A DNA stretch of 64,000 nt from Phascolarctobacterium sp. Lineage in GTDB: Bacteria; Bacillota; Negativicutes; Acidaminococcales; Acidaminococcaceae. The notes under the pieces are model-generated. The model was not told where the DNA came from. It did no database searches and saw only the letters and a program-made list of their open reading frames with translations. Position numbers and translations under genes: made by a program. Positions 1 through 8,964 of this stretch are shown here, piece by piece (position 1 is the first letter of the stretch; each line of letters opens with the position of its first letter). The DNA lies in NCBI RefSeq assembly GCF_030531065.1, contig NZ_JAUNOQ010000003.1:124001-188000 (forward strand), in the 5' to 3' direction.

Positions 1-322
1 CATCTTCCGCTAACAATTCTAAGTCGTTGGGATAACGAACAGAAATTCCATAAGGTGTTAATGAAGCGGCGCAATCATAAATTCTATCAGATATCTCAAC
101 CATATTTTTTATCTGATGAAGCAAAAAAACAAGCTCATGTCTCCTCGGCAAACCACCCTGAGCACCTTTGTAGACAATTATAGCTTTTATTGCTTTTTCG
201 GCACACTGTTCACAATGATAGCAAATAATCTCTACTGGCTGCGGCTTCATAGCTTGCAAAAATCTTGCTGCTTCTAAATCGCGGGCTGCATAATTCAGCC
301 ATTCTTGAAAATCATTTGCCAT
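1..322 (-). CDS. HEPN domain protein, 3'-truncated by window edge
   Basis: The minus frame from the ATG at 322 stays open to base 1, so the C-terminus is missing. The visible 107 residues begin MANDFQEWLNYAARDLEAAR and carry the helical pattern of HEPN proteins (AARDLEAARFL, then CYHCEQCAEKAIKAIIV, then RRHELVFLLHQ). HEPN proteins paired with MNT nucleotidyltransferases act as RNase toxins that the partner neutralises, often by modifying the HEPN protein. The start codon lies inside the last codons of the upstream nucleotidyltransferase gene (11-base overlap), so the two are probably translationally coupled. The catalytic R-x4-6-H motif is not in the visible part, so activity cannot be judged. 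Confidence 0.8.
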   Translation of the reverse strand, partial: MANDFQEWLNYAARDLEAARFLQAMKPQPVEIICYHCEQCAEKAIKAIIVYKGAQGGLPRRHELVFLLHQIKNMVEISDRIYDCAASLTPYGISVRYPNDLELLAED

Positions 323-647
323 ATACAAGTACTCCTTTTCTTGCAACCTCGTTTTCAACCGTAAGATTCAAATTTTTTCGGCTGTTAAAACGGTGTTCTT
401 TATTCACTATTATGTCTACCGCGCGATTACCTATCCCCATAATTGCTTTATATGCTTTTGTAGTCAAAGATACCATTCGTTCATCAGTATTATCCTGCAT
501 AACGACATAAAAATCAAAATCGCTATCTTCTTTTTGCTTTCCTTCGGCAAAAGAGCCAAACAAATAAATTTTTGTGGGATTAAGAGCTTTCACTATACAT
601 TCTTTTAATTTTTCTATTTCCTGATTCTCTTGAAGATTTGTACGCAC
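312..647 (-). CDS. MNT-type nucleotidyltransferase, partner of HEPN
   Basis: Small nucleotidyltransferase of the MNT/MntA type, about 111 residues. The signature GSFAEGKQKEDSDFDFYVV has the GSF motif followed by the DxD metal-binding pair (DFD). In HEPN/MNT pairs this protein is the antitoxin. I place the start at the GTG at 647 because GGGAGGTG lies just upstream; the longer frame to 662 would put that Shine-Dalgarno sequence inside the gene. It overlaps the HEPN gene by 11 bases. A second, unrelated-looking pair sits at 57059-57788. Confidence 0.82.
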   Translation of the reverse strand: MRTNLQENQEIEKLKECIVKALNPTKIYLFGSFAEGKQKEDSDFDFYVVMQDNTDERMVSLTTKAYKAIMGIGNRAVDIIVNKEHRFNSRKNLNLTVENEVARKGVLVYGK

Positions 648-803
648 GCCAACACCTCCCACTAATTTTAAACTCCAGCTAAGTCAGCAAAATCATTTAC
701 AGCTTCTTTATACTAAAATTATATTATCTCCGTATTTTTTCGTCAACTTTTCTTTAATAGCCGCTATTTCTGCCGAATAGCTGCCATCAAACTCACAAGT
801 CAG

Positions 804-847
804 AAAATAAAAAGAACCGAACCCCGCTTATTTCAGGATTCAGTCCT
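804..847 (-). terminator. Rho-independent terminator after the TauE operon
   Basis: On the minus strand a stem GGACTGAATCC / GGGTTCGGTTC with G-U wobbles is followed by CTTTTTATTTT. It sits about 35 bases past the TauE stop codon. Confidence 0.6.
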
Positions 848-880
848 CGTTAAAATTAAATAATATGATATTTCTCCAGC

Positions 881-1654
881 TCACGCCAGCATATAAATTG
901 CAATGCCCACAGAAAACACGGCCACAAAAATTTTCAGCGCCTTGACGGGAACTATGCTGGCCATACGGCTGCCAACCAGCACCCCCAGCCCGTGGCTAAT
1001 GCACACTAACAGCAACAGCCGCCACAGTTCCGCCGCATTCACGCGCGCCAGATAACCAACGCAGGACGGAACGGCAATGAACACCGAATTCAGCAGCGCA
1101 ATGCCCACGGCCAAACGCGGCGAAACGCCCAACGTCACCAAAAGCGGCATCACAAGAATAGGCCCGCCTGCCCCCGAAAGAGAGCAGACTGCGCCGGTGC
1201 TTAATCCCAGCGCCAGCAAAAACCAGGTCTTGTCAACTAATCCGCCGTTATGCGCAGGCACGCCGTCGGCAGCGCAGCCTGGCTTTCGCTCCCGCCGCAA
1301 ACGGTACAATATAGAAAGCCCCGATAGCAAAACCACCAGATATAAAATAGTTTTAGCGGCGGACTGGCTGATCAGCGCCTGCAAATAAACTCCCGCCACA
1401 GCGCCCGCTATACTGCCAACGCTAAGCTTTAAGGAAATATTTTTTTCGAGGTTGCCGGCGCGGTAATAATTATACGAGCCGATAACGCCGGAAACCAGAA
1501 ACGCCAGAAAGCTGGCCGCCAGCGCCAACTCCACAGAATAGCCCAGCGCGGCCGTGTACAGCATGGGCAGCAGAAAGCCCGCAATACCGCAGATACCGAT
1601 GCTCCAGCCAATTACGGCATTAGCCGCAGCGATAATTAACAAGGTCATGTCCAT
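881..1654 (-). CDS. TauE/SafE family membrane exporter
   Basis: Integral membrane protein of the TauE/SafE (formerly DUF81) family, about 257 residues. It has the two-fold layout of the family: an N-terminal half starting with a glycine-rich helix (GWSIGICGIAGFLLPML), a polar linker near residues 120-140, and a second half with the matching SLSGAGGPILVMPLL motif. The family exports sulfite, sulfoacetate or other small anions, or carries anions linked to sulfonate metabolism. I choose the ATG at 1654, four bases after the amidohydrolase stop; the longer frame from 1699 overlaps that gene. Last gene of the operon running from 4299. The cargo is not readable from sequence. Confidence 0.82.
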   Translation of the reverse strand: MDMTLLIIAAANAVIGWSIGICGIAGFLLPMLYTAALGYSVELALAASFLAFLVSGVIGSYNYYRAGNLEKNISLKLSVGSIAGAVAGVYLQALISQSAAKTILYLVVLLSGLSILYRLRRERKPGCAADGVPAHNGGLVDKTWFLLALGLSTGAVCSLSGAGGPILVMPLLVTLGVSPRLAVGIALLNSVFIAVPSCVGYLARVNAAELWRLLLLVCISHGLGVLVGSRMASIVPVKALKIFVAVFSVGIAIYMLA

Positions 1655-1658
1655 AATA

Positions 1659-2987
1659 TTATCTGCCCTGCTCCTTCGCAAGATAGCGCTTGAGCTCATA
1701 GCAAACCTCTTCCTTATCCAAGGTCAGGAACTCCCTGCGGCGCAGCAAAAATTTACCGGCCACCATACTGTCGCAAACGTCGCCGCCGCCGGCGCATTCC
1801 AAAAGGCTGTTAAGCCGGTTCAAGGAAGAACGCAAATGAATCCCGCTCCAATCAAGGGCAATCATATCAGCAGGCGCGCCGATGGTCAAGCCCCCGGCGT
1901 TGCTGGCGCCCTCCTGCAAAAGCCTGCCGCCGCCAAAAGCCATACGCAAAATATTTTCGGCAGGCATAACGGCAGGCTCGGCCAGCCGCGTGCCCCAAAA
2001 AGCGTTCATCACGGAGCGGAAAATTTTCATCTCGTTCCACAGGCTCAAGCCGCCGTGAGCCGCGCCGTCGCTGCCCAGCGCCACATGTATCCCAGCCTCC
2101 AGCAGCGCGGGAGTATCGGGCACGCCCTTGCCGCAATTACTGAAGGGACAATGCGCGACTTTAACCTTCCTTGCGGCCAGCAGAGCGCGTTCTTTAGCCG
2201 ACAGCATCAAGCAATGGGCTGCCAGAAAGTTTTCTCCCAGTGCGCCCAGCTTTTCCAGATATGCAAACGGACGCAGTTGGTAGCGCTCCAAGGTATAATT
2301 TACCTCGCCGGCGTATTCGTTCATATGCGCCTGCAAGTAGGTTTTGCGCTCCCTGGCCCGTGCCGCAGCGTTAGTAATGAGTTTTTCCGAGCAATTCATC
2401 AAAGCTCGCAGCGAATAAAAAACCTTTAAATTACTTTGATTATGAAATTCATCATATAAAGCGTCGGTCTTTGCCAGCGCTTCCTCGGTACTTTCTTTTA
2501 TAAATGCGGGAAAATTCCCCTGATCCATCGTGGAATGGCTTAAAGCGCCGCGCAGGCCGGACTGCAGATATACGCGGCCCGCTTCCTCCATAAAATAGCC
2601 GCCTGCGTCCACAAAGCCGGTAGTGCCGGAAGCAATCATCTCCAAGGCCGCGACCTGAGCGCTCAGCCGCATTTTTTCAGCGGTCATGGCGCTTTCAAAC
2701 GGCAGCATTATGCGCGTCCAGATCATGGGCAACTCGTCCAGCACCAGCCCTTTGAGCAGCTGCTGTCCGGTATGCATATGGCTGTCGACCAGACCGGGCA
2801 GCCACAATTTATCCTGCTCCTGAATTATTTCCCTGGCCTGATACTTATGCGCAGCCTCCTGCGGCAAAATATCCATAATTCTGCCATCCTTGACAGCTAC
2901 GGACATATGGTCCTTAATTTTCAGACCGTCAGCCAGCACGGAGCAATCATGTATCAATGTATCGCAGATTAAATTTATTTCTCCCAA
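1659..2987 (-). CDS. Amidohydrolase family deaminase/hydrolase
   Basis: Metal-dependent amidohydrolase of the SsnA / S-adenosylhomocysteine deaminase / chlorohydrolase group, 442 residues. It shows the metal ligands in order: HxH in LPGLVDSHMHTGQQ (about residue 69), a His with a nearby Glu in AHMNEYAGE (about 223), AAHCLML (about 260) and GSDGAAHGG (about 310). Such enzymes deaminate or dechlorinate purine, pyrimidine or guanidine-like rings in the cytosol. The start is probably the TTG at 2987, preceded by GGAGTG nine bases upstream. It sits 20 bases after a membrane protein gene and four before the TauE exporter, which suggests a catabolic operon whose substrate is imported by the DUF3100-like pair. 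The substrate is unknown. Confidence 0.85.
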   Translation of the reverse strand: MGEINLICDTLIHDCSVLADGLKIKDHMSVAVKDGRIMDILPQEAAHKYQAREIIQEQDKLWLPGLVDSHMHTGQQLLKGLVLDELPMIWTRIMLPFESAMTAEKMRLSAQVAALEMIASGTTGFVDAGGYFMEEAGRVYLQSGLRGALSHSTMDQGNFPAFIKESTEEALAKTDALYDEFHNQSNLKVFYSLRALMNCSEKLITNAAARARERKTYLQAHMNEYAGEVNYTLERYQLRPFAYLEKLGALGENFLAAHCLMLSAKERALLAARKVKVAHCPFSNCGKGVPDTPALLEAGIHVALGSDGAAHGGLSLWNEMKIFRSVMNAFWGTRLAEPAVMPAENILRMAFGGGRLLQEGASNAGGLTIGAPADMIALDWSGIHLRSSLNRLNSLLECAGGGDVCDSMVAGKFLLRRREFLTLDKEEVCYELKRYLAKEQGR

Positions 2988-3007
2988 GGCTAATCACTCC
3001 CGTTATC

Positions 3008-3454
3008 TTAAATAACGCCAGTCCAGGACAGGACAACATTCGCAATGAAGGCAGAGCAAATAAAGGTACCGGTCATAACCAGACAGGCGATTAAAACCAT
3101 CTTCCAGCCCTGCGCTACGAACTCCTTCAGCTTGTCGCTGATAGAAATACCCGCATAAGCGCCGACCATAGTCAAAGGCGCGGTGAAATTGATTTTGCCT
3201 GCCGCGGCAATAACGGTATCGCGCACCGGCGACAGCGGGCAGGCCAGCAGCAAGCCCAAAACGGAACAATAAGCGATAACCGGCAGCTTTAAGGGAATCA
3301 CCTTGCTCAGCCACACGGAAGCCAAAGAAATAGCCAACAAAATCAGCACTCCGGGAAGAGACGCTAAAAAATCAACCTTAAAGCCCACAAAATTTGCCAA
3401 GCACATACCGAAGCCCGCCACTAAAAACATTACTGCCCATTCTAAATAACGCAT
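3008..3454 (-). CDS. Small integral membrane protein, partner of DUF3100-like protein
   Basis: A 148-residue very hydrophobic protein with about five membrane segments, starting MRYLEWAVMFLVAGFGMCLA. I do not recognise the family with certainty. Its ATG overlaps the TAA of the DUF3100-like gene by one base (TAATG) and is preceded by GAGGGG, so the two are translated together. That coupling and the lack of soluble domains suggest the two proteins form one two-subunit transporter; this is inference. It is followed by an amidohydrolase. Confidence 0.65.
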   Translation of the reverse strand: MRYLEWAVMFLVAGFGMCLANFVGFKVDFLASLPGVLILLAISLASVWLSKVIPLKLPVIAYCSVLGLLLACPLSPVRDTVIAAAGKINFTAPLTMVGAYAGISISDKLKEFVAQGWKMVLIACLVMTGTFICSAFIANVVLSWTGVI

Positions 3455-4299
3455 TATTTCCCCTCCTCTGCATCTCTGGCTCCCTGCGGATTCAAAACCG
3501 GCTGCAATTTTTTGTACAGCCAATTACACAAAGGGATACCCACGAACAGCGCCATATAAATACCGTCAATGCCGGAAATAGTTTCGCTGGCGCTGGCCAA
3601 AGCGGAAATCTGCGTAGCCATATCCGGAAACATAGCGGTAAGGCTGGCGGTGGCAGAAGCCATCATAATGCCTGCGCCGACGCCTGCGGCCATACCCAAA
3701 GCATAGGGATGGAACCAGCCCAGCGCCGCCACAATGGTCGTCATAAAGCCGAAATAAATAGTTCCCACCATGCCGCCGATGATGTATATGGAAAGACTGC
3801 CTCTCGCCTCCGGTGATTCCGGTCCGAAAAGGTCCTGCACTAAAGCAAGATTCGTTTCACGATTAATGGAATGGCAGGCGCCGATAGCCTCGCGCTTCAT
3901 CCCCAGCAAAATAGCCACCGGCAAGGACAGCAAAATAGTGCCCAGATTGCCAAACTCCTGCAAAAGCAGCGCCGGCCCAGCGGAAATTACGGTTGCAATA
4001 TTAGCGCCCGCATTGATGCCCAATTTGGCGATAAACGGGCAAATGCAGACAATAACCAGCTTGGAAGCTGCCGCTACGTCCTTGCGGCTGAAAAATTTAC
4101 CCAGCTGCGGACCTGACAAAATCCCCAAAAAAATAGAATAAAAAATCGGGAATAAAATCAATACGCCCGGCCCGACCGGAATACGAATCTGCCCGATAGC
4201 ATCGGCAATAATAATAAATACGAAGGCGGCAAGATAAATCTTCCATTCGGAGCGCAGGCGCTCGCTGAGGCCACTATAAAGATAGTTCTCTTTTTTCAT
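3454..4299 (-). CDS. DUF3100-like multi-pass membrane protein
   Basis: A 281-residue membrane protein with about eight hydrophobic segments. The opening (IADAIGQIRIPVGPGVLILFP) and the central SAGPALLLQEFGNLGTILL stretch resemble DUF3100 proteins, which have no assigned function. First gene of an operon with a second membrane protein, an amidohydrolase and a TauE-type exporter, so a role as substrate importer is plausible. Divergently transcribed from a Crp-family regulator 167 bases away, which may control it. Family call from memory of the pattern, moderate certainty. Confidence 0.65.
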   Translation of the reverse strand: MKKENYLYSGLSERLRSEWKIYLAAFVFIIIADAIGQIRIPVGPGVLILFPIFYSIFLGILSGPQLGKFFSRKDVAAASKLVIVCICPFIAKLGINAGANIATVISAGPALLLQEFGNLGTILLSLPVAILLGMKREAIGACHSINRETNLALVQDLFGPESPEARGSLSIYIIGGMVGTIYFGFMTTIVAALGWFHPYALGMAAGVGAGIMMASATASLTAMFPDMATQISALASASETISGIDGIYMALFVGIPLCNWLYKKLQPVLNPQGARDAEEGK

Positions 4300-4466
4300 A
4301 CAAACAACGTCCTCCTCATTTTCAGCATAATCAACTTAATAATTTGCTATAAAGGGATTGTAACAAATTTTTTCTGTACAAAAAAGGACAAAAGGGCCTT
4401 TTTATGATATGATTTTTCTAAAATAATAATTTTTTATCTATTTTGGGGAAAGCGAGTGGTGTGTAA

Positions 4467-5183
4467 ATGAAGCTGGAAGAATTATTGGAAAAATATCCTG
4501 CCGCTAAAACTTATTTCGAGCATATGCCGAAGGAATTATTGCAGCGTTATAGCATCCGCACCTTCCCGCCGGGATATATAATTCATCAGAAGGATTATCC
4601 GCTGAATTATTTCGGCATCATTGTACACGGCGACCACCGCGTTATCAACGAATTTGAAAACGGCAATGTTTTCATGATTGAAAAAAATGAAGCCGTTGAT
4701 TTCATCGGCGAGGTAGCCATTGTAGCGGGTATGGAAAAAACCTCCGTCACCATCGAAACCCTGACGGAATGCGTCGCTTTTATGATTTCCCGCGAGGATT
4801 TTGAAATGTGGCTGTCCAAGGATATGCATTTTTTGCGGCTGATCGCTAAGGAAATAGCCTTCAAGCTCTACCGCTCGTCCTACAACCGGGGCGCCAAGCT
4901 TTTTTATCCTCCCACCTATCTGTTTATCGATTACTTGCTCAAAAATGTGCAGAAAAGTGAAATTGAAGCGAAGGGCTTCTATAAGCTGAACAAAACGCGC
5001 GAAGAAATCCGCGAAGAGCTGGGCATGACAGTCAAGACGATCAACCGTACCATCGCCAAGCTCAAGGAGCAGCAGCAAATAGGCATTAAAAGCGGTAAGG
5101 TAACGCTGTCGCTGGCCCAATACCATGCGGCGCTGGAAAACAATAAATTAACCAATGATTTTATCAGCGAAAGACGATTATAA
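4467..5183 (+). CDS. Crp/Fnr family transcriptional regulator
   Basis: A 238-residue Crp/Fnr-type regulator. Residues about 20-120 form the cyclic-nucleotide-binding-like beta barrel (IIVHGDHRVINE, then AVDFIGEVAIVAGM); the C-terminal helix-turn-helix is at KTREEIREELGMTVKTINRT (about residues 170-190). The arginine of the cAMP phosphate-binding motif is not evident, and there is no N-terminal cysteine cluster, so it is neither a clear cAMP sensor nor an FNR iron-sulfur sensor. It faces the DUF3100 operon and probably controls it. It is also the only Crp-type protein in the window that could bind the Crp-like boxes found upstream of the decarboxylase modules (33549, 35573, 37446), though such regulators are usually present in several copies per genome. 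Confidence 0.9.
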   Translation: MKLEELLEKYPAAKTYFEHMPKELLQRYSIRTFPPGYIIHQKDYPLNYFGIIVHGDHRVINEFENGNVFMIEKNEAVDFIGEVAIVAGMEKTSVTIETLTECVAFMISREDFEMWLSKDMHFLRLIAKEIAFKLYRSSYNRGAKLFYPPTYLFIDYLLKNVQKSEIEAKGFYKLNKTREEIREELGMTVKTINRTIAKLKEQQQIGIKSGKVTLSLAQYHAALENNKLTNDFISERRL

Positions 5184-5354
5184 AGCAGCTGAAAGTAAAA
5201 AACAGCTACGCTTATGGTAGCATTGGCGTAATGTATCCAGATCCATTTCCAGCAAAACTTTCTTACACTATTTCTCCGTTAATATCGATGCTTATCAATG
5301 CGTAGTATCATTTTAGTATCACGAATTTTTCCAGCTCTGTTTTTCATTTGTCAC

Positions 5355-5401
5355 AACAATAAAACAAGCCCTGAAACCACATGAGCCAGTGATTTCAGAG
5401 C
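5355..5401 (-). terminator. Terminator after rplL
   Basis: On the minus strand GCTCTGAAATCAC pairs fully (with wobbles) with GTGGTTTCAGGGC around an eight-base loop and is followed by TTGTTTTATTG. It ends the rplJL transcript; rpoB does not follow. The rest of 5184-5354 holds no gene that I can recognise. Confidence 0.85.
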
Positions 5402-5442
5402 TATATTTCAAAGTTATATTAATGCCCTGTTTTGGGCGCTAA

Positions 5443-5814
5443 TTATTTAACTTCTACGGTAGCGCCAGCAGCTTCCAGTTTCTCTTTCAGAGCGTCAGCG
5501 TCAGCTTTGGAGATTTTTTCTTTAATAGCTTTCGGAGCGCCGTCAACCAGCTCTTTAGCTTCTTTCAGGCCCAGGCCGGTAGCTTCGCGAACAGCTTTGA
5601 TAACTTGGATCTTGGAAGAACCAGCGGAAGCCAGGATTACGTCGAATTCAGTCTTTTCAGCAGCAGCTTCGCCAGCAGCAGCAACAGGAGCAGCAGCTAC
5701 AGCAACAGGAGCAGCAGCGGATACGCCAAATTTTTCTTCCAGAGCTTTAACCAGTTCGGACAGTTCCAATACGGTCATGGATTCAATAGCTTCGATGATT
5801 TGATCTTTATTCAT
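5443..5814 (-). CDS. rplL: 50S ribosomal protein L7/L12
   Basis: Full-length L7/L12, 123 residues: the N-terminal dimerisation helices ([20 protein letters not shown]), the Ala/Pro/Val-rich hinge (about 33-52) and the C-terminal factor-binding domain ([20 protein letters not shown], then [16 protein letters not shown]). It forms the flexible stalk that recruits elongation factors. It lies 68 bases after rplJ, shares its leader, and is closed by a strong terminator. Confidence 0.98.
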   Translation of the reverse strand: MNKDQIIEAIESMTVLELSELVKALEEKFGVSAAAPVAVAAAPVAAAGEAAAEKTEFDVILASAGSSKIQVIKAVREATGLGLKEAKELVDGAPKAIKEKISKADADALKEKLEAAGATVEVK

Positions 5815-5882
5815 TATAGTTACCTCCAGTAATTAAGTAATTTTTTATTTTTAAGCTGCTCTAAGCAGCGCGCCGCCACGAA

Positions 5883-6410
5883 TTAAGCGGACTCTTTTTG
5901 TTTGCGTACAGCGTCCAGCGCATATACGACATTGCGGATAGTACCTTGCAGTACGTTGACAAAGCCAGCGATAGGAGCGTTCATGCTGCCCAGCATCTTG
6001 GCGATAAGAACTTCTTTCGGCGGCAGAGAAGCCAAAGCCTTAATTTCGTCAGCGCTGATAATCTTGCCGTCAAGAACGCCAACCTTAACTTTCAGTTCTT
6101 TGTTTTCTTTTGCGAAATCGCAAATAATTTTTGCAACTGCAACAGGATCTTCCGGAGCAACAGCGATAGCGGTGTTTTTCTCCAGAGCGGGCTCCAAGCC
6201 CTCAATGCCAGCCTCTTGTGCAGCAATACGCAGCAGAGTGTTCTTTACTACATTGTAGTGAACGCCAGCCTCACGCATTTTGCGGCGCAGAGCGGTATCC
6301 TGAGCAACAGTCAAACCACAGAAGTCTACTAAAACTGTGCATTTGGAACTGGTCAACAGCTCTTTAATCTCAGCAACTTTAGCAACTTTTTCAGGTTTAA
6401 TAACTGCCAT
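5883..6410 (-). CDS. rplJ: 50S ribosomal protein L10
   Basis: L10, 175 residues, with the typical N-terminus (KVAKVAEIKELLTSSKCTVL), the VVKNTLLRIAA RNA-binding region and a C-terminal helix that anchors L7/L12 dimers. Start at ATG 6410 behind GGAGG. The untranslated region upstream (6445-6559) matches the L10 leader, through which the L10-L12 complex represses its own synthesis. Confidence 0.97.
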   Translation of the reverse strand: MAVIKPEKVAKVAEIKELLTSSKCTVLVDFCGLTVAQDTALRRKMREAGVHYNVVKNTLLRIAAQEAGIEGLEPALEKNTAIAVAPEDPVAVAKIICDFAKENKELKVKVGVLDGKIISADEIKALASLPPKEVLIAKMLGSMNAPIAGFVNVLQGTIRNVVYALDAVRKQKESA

Positions 6411-6444
6411 TGGATTGCACCTCCTTCTTTTGATGTTTTTATTA

Positions 6445-6559
6445 AATCAAAAAGACCTCTCGGCCGCAGCCGGAGGTCGGAAGGTCTATATATCTTCACG
6501 CTCCAGCCTCGGCAGGCGTAACAAAAACTTACGCGGTTAGGCACCTGCTGTCTATGGCC
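6445..6559 (-). ncRNA. L10 leader RNA with attenuator hairpin
   Basis: Between rplA and rplJ the minus strand carries the segment ATAGACAGCAGGTGCC ... CCTGCCGAGG, characteristic of the L10 ribosomal leader, then a GC-rich hairpin (GACCTCCGGC TGCG GCCGAGAGGTC, about 6452-6476) followed by TTTTTGATTT. In this family L10(L12)4 binding to the leader lowers expression of rplJL. The hairpin with its U-run looks like the attenuating terminator. Confidence 0.88.
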
Positions 6560-6597
6560 CGATTATCTTCTGATTTAGTAAAATAGTAAAACTACAA

Positions 6598-7290
6598 TTA
6601 TTTGTCGCTGTTAGCCTTTAAAACGTCTAATTTAATACCAGGGCCCATGGTGGTGGACATGGTAACAGACTTAATGTATTGACCTTTAGCGCCGGAAGGT
6701 TTAACCTTAACCAGAGTGTCAGCCAAAGCGATGTAGTTTTGCAATAATTGCTCTTCAGTAAAGGAAGCTTTACCGATAGGAGCTTGTACGTTGCCGGCTT
6801 TATCGGTACGATACTCGATTTTACCAGCTTTAGATTCCTTAACGGCACGAGTTACGTCCATGGTAACGGTACCAACCTTCGGGTTAGGCATTAAACCGCG
6901 AGGGCCAAGGATTTTACCAAGGCGGCCAACCAGACCCATCATATCGGGGGTTGCGATGCAGACGTCAAAGTCCATCCAGCCTTGTTTAATTTTGTCAACG
7001 AATTCTTCGCCGCCAACAAAGTCAGCGCCTGCAGCTTCTGCCTCAGCAATCTTGGGGCCCTTAGCAAAAACCAAAACAGTTTTGGATTTACCGGTGCCGT
7101 TGGGCAGAACCAATGCGCCGCGAACCTGCTGATCAGGGTATTTAGGGTTAACGCCCAGACGGAAAGCAACTTCAACGGTGCTGTCGAATTTAGTGGTAGC
7201 GGTTTTCTTAACCAGCTCTACTGCTTCTTTCGGAGAGTAGAATTTGTCAGCTTCGATTAATTTCAAAGCGTCAGCATACTTTTTACCCAT
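6598..7290 (-). CDS. rplA: 50S ribosomal protein L1
   Basis: L1, 230 residues, from the ATG at 7290 ([20 protein letters not shown]) preceded by GGAGG; a longer frame to 7338 has no support. It shows the conserved [20 protein letters not shown] and [20 protein letters not shown] blocks. It binds the 23S rRNA L1 stalk and in many bacteria represses its own rplKA mRNA. Confidence 0.98.
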   Translation of the reverse strand: MGKKYADALKLIEADKFYSPKEAVELVKKTATTKFDSTVEVAFRLGVNPKYPDQQVRGALVLPNGTGKSKTVLVFAKGPKIAEAEAAGADFVGGEEFVDKIKQGWMDFDVCIATPDMMGLVGRLGKILGPRGLMPNPKVGTVTMDVTRAVKESKAGKIEYRTDKAGNVQAPIGKASFTEEQLLQNYIALADTLVKVKPSGAKGQYIKSVTMSTTMGPGIKLDVLKANSDK

Positions 7291-7357
7291 TGTTAAAATT
7301 CCTCCTATGTGGTACGAACGGCTTGTGCCTCCCACCAATTAAGAAAACTGCTTAAAA

Positions 7358-7783
7358 TCAGTCTTCGATTACGATACCCATGCTGCGTGCAGTGCCTTCT
7401 ACCATTCTCATAGCAGCTTCTACGCTTGCAGCATTGAGGTCAGCCATTTTGCTTTCTGCGATTTCGCGAACCTTATCGCGACCCAGCTTAGCAACTTTCT
7501 TTTTGTTTGGTTCACCAGAAGCCTTTTCCAGACCAGCAGCCTTTTTCAGCAGAACTGCAGCCGGAGGGGTTTTGGTTACGAAAGTAAAGGAACGATCCTC
7601 GAAAACAGTGATCTCAACAGGAATGATGAGACCAGCTTGTTTTTCAGTACGTGCGTTAAATTCCTTAACGAAGGCCATGATGTTAACACCAGCCTGGCCA
7701 AGCGCAGGACCTACAGGAGGAGCCGGGGTTGCTTTTGCAGCCGGTACCTGTAATTTTACCATTTTAACGACTTTCTTCGGCAT
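7358..7783 (-). CDS. rplK: 50S ribosomal protein L11
   Basis: L11, 141 residues, with the N-terminal [20 protein letters not shown] block and the C-terminal rRNA-binding domain. Part of the GTPase-associated centre that contacts EF-G and, in stringent control, RelA. Co-directional with nusG 18 bases upstream and rplA 67 bases downstream. Confidence 0.98.
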   Translation of the reverse strand: MPKKVVKMVKLQVPAAKATPAPPVGPALGQAGVNIMAFVKEFNARTEKQAGLIIPVEITVFEDRSFTFVTKTPPAAVLLKKAAGLEKASGEPNKKKVAKLGRDKVREIAESKMADLNAASVEAAMRMVEGTARSMGIVIED

Positions 7784-7801
7784 TTAATTACACCTCCTTA
7801 C

Positions 7802-8347
7802 TTATTCAGCTTCTTCTACTTGTGTAAAATCAATTTCAACAGGAGTTTCGCGCCCAAACATATCAACGAGAACCTTCAGCTTACCGCGTTCCTCGTTAAT
7901 GTCGGAAATTCTTCCCACCTGGTCAACAAAGGGGCCAGTTTTGAGTCGCACCAGCTGCTGCAACTGAAAATCAATATGAGGCCGCTCCTCTGCCACGCCC
8001 ATAGCGCGCATAATCTGCTGCACTTCAGAGTCAGTCAAAGGAATCGGCTTGGTTCCGGATCCGACAAAGCCTGTTACACCCGGAGTATTGCGAACGGCAT
8101 ACCAGCTGCGGTCGTTAACAATCATTTCCACCAGCACATAGCCGGGGAAAACCTTGCGCTCGACCAGCTTCTTTTTACCGTCTTTACTAAGCTCAACCTC
8201 TTTTTCCATGGGAATAATAACATTGAAAATTTCATTTTCCATGCCCAAGGATTGAACCTTGCGTTCCAGGTTAGTGCGTACTTTATTCTCATATCCAGAA
8301 TAGGTATGAATTACATACCAATGTCTTTCTTGCTTTTCTTCTTCCAT
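7802..8347 (-). CDS. nusG: Transcription termination/antitermination protein NusG
   Basis: NusG, 181 residues: N-terminal NGN domain (ERHWYVIHTYSGYENKVRTN) and C-terminal KOW domain (LKTGPFVDQVGRISDINEE). It binds RNA polymerase and links it to Rho or the ribosome. The codons before the ATG at 8347 are two TTGs in frame, so a start six bases earlier is possible; no strong ribosome site favours it. Confidence 0.97.
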   Translation of the reverse strand: MEEEKQERHWYVIHTYSGYENKVRTNLERKVQSLGMENEIFNVIIPMEKEVELSKDGKKKLVERKVFPGYVLVEMIVNDRSWYAVRNTPGVTGFVGSGTKPIPLTDSEVQQIMRAMGVAEERPHIDFQLQQLVRLKTGPFVDQVGRISDINEERGKLKVLVDMFGRETPVEIDFTQVEEAE

Positions 8348-8400
8348 CAACAAGCGGAAAGCAACGCTTCCCCTACCCTCCTTACTTAAGTCCTATCGCT

Positions 8401-8619
8401 TTATTGCAGAAGCATTCTGAACAATACGCTGAAGCAGGTATCGATTACCCAAATCAACGCTGCGCACAAACAAACTGCAATCATAACCACAATGGTGTTA
8501 GCAATAAGCTCTTGCTTGGTAGGCCAGGTTACCTTTTTCAATTCTACTTTAGTTTCTCTGAGAAAGCTGGCAATGCTGAAGCCTTTTTCCTCAGAGCCCG
8601 TAGTTTCCGGAACGGCCAT
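8401..8619 (-). CDS. secE: Preprotein translocase subunit SecE
   Basis: A 72-residue single-span SecE: cytoplasmic amphipathic helix with the family motif RETKVELKKVTWPTKQEL, then one membrane helix (NTIVVMIAVCLCAALIWVI). Essential subunit of the SecYEG channel. Standard position between rpmG and nusG. Confidence 0.96.
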   Translation of the reverse strand: MAVPETTGSEEKGFSIASFLRETKVELKKVTWPTKQELIANTIVVMIAVCLCAALIWVIDTCFSVLFRMLLQ

Positions 8620-8661
8620 CTCGTCACATCCTTGCTATTACTACCCAATTAACACAAAAAA

Positions 8662-8811
8662 TTATTTGGTTTCTTTGTGCAGAGTGTGCTTTTTGCAGAA
8701 CTTGCAGTATTTATTCAGCTCGATACGATCAGGATCGTTCTTTTTGTTTTTGTTGGTTTGATAGTTTCTTTGTTTGCATTCAGTGCAAGCCAAAGTAATC
8801 AGGTTACGCAT
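8662..8811 (-). CDS. rpmG: 50S ribosomal protein L33
   Basis: A 49-residue L33. The translation [19 protein letters not shown]... ends ...[16 protein letters not shown]. The two CxxC pairs (CTEC and CKFC) mark the zinc-binding form of the protein. It lies between tuf and secE as in other Firmicutes. Confidence 0.95.
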   Translation of the reverse strand: MRNLITLACTECKQRNYQTNKNKKNDPDRIELNKYCKFCKKHTLHKETK

Positions 8812-8964
8812 TTAGTTACACCTCGCTTACGTCATAAAATAAAACCAATCACAAATTGTCGCTAATATAGAGTACCACAGTTAACACTTTATGTCAACTA
8901 TAATCCTTCACAGACTGTGAATTTTTTTATGCTTGGTAAAACAGCGGCAGGGCCTGCTGTAAAC

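Noticed and set aside
1554-2429. Plus-strand frame of 291 codons opposite the amidohydrolase
   Set aside because: Antisense shadow; the minus-strand amidohydrolase has complete catalytic motifs over the same bases.
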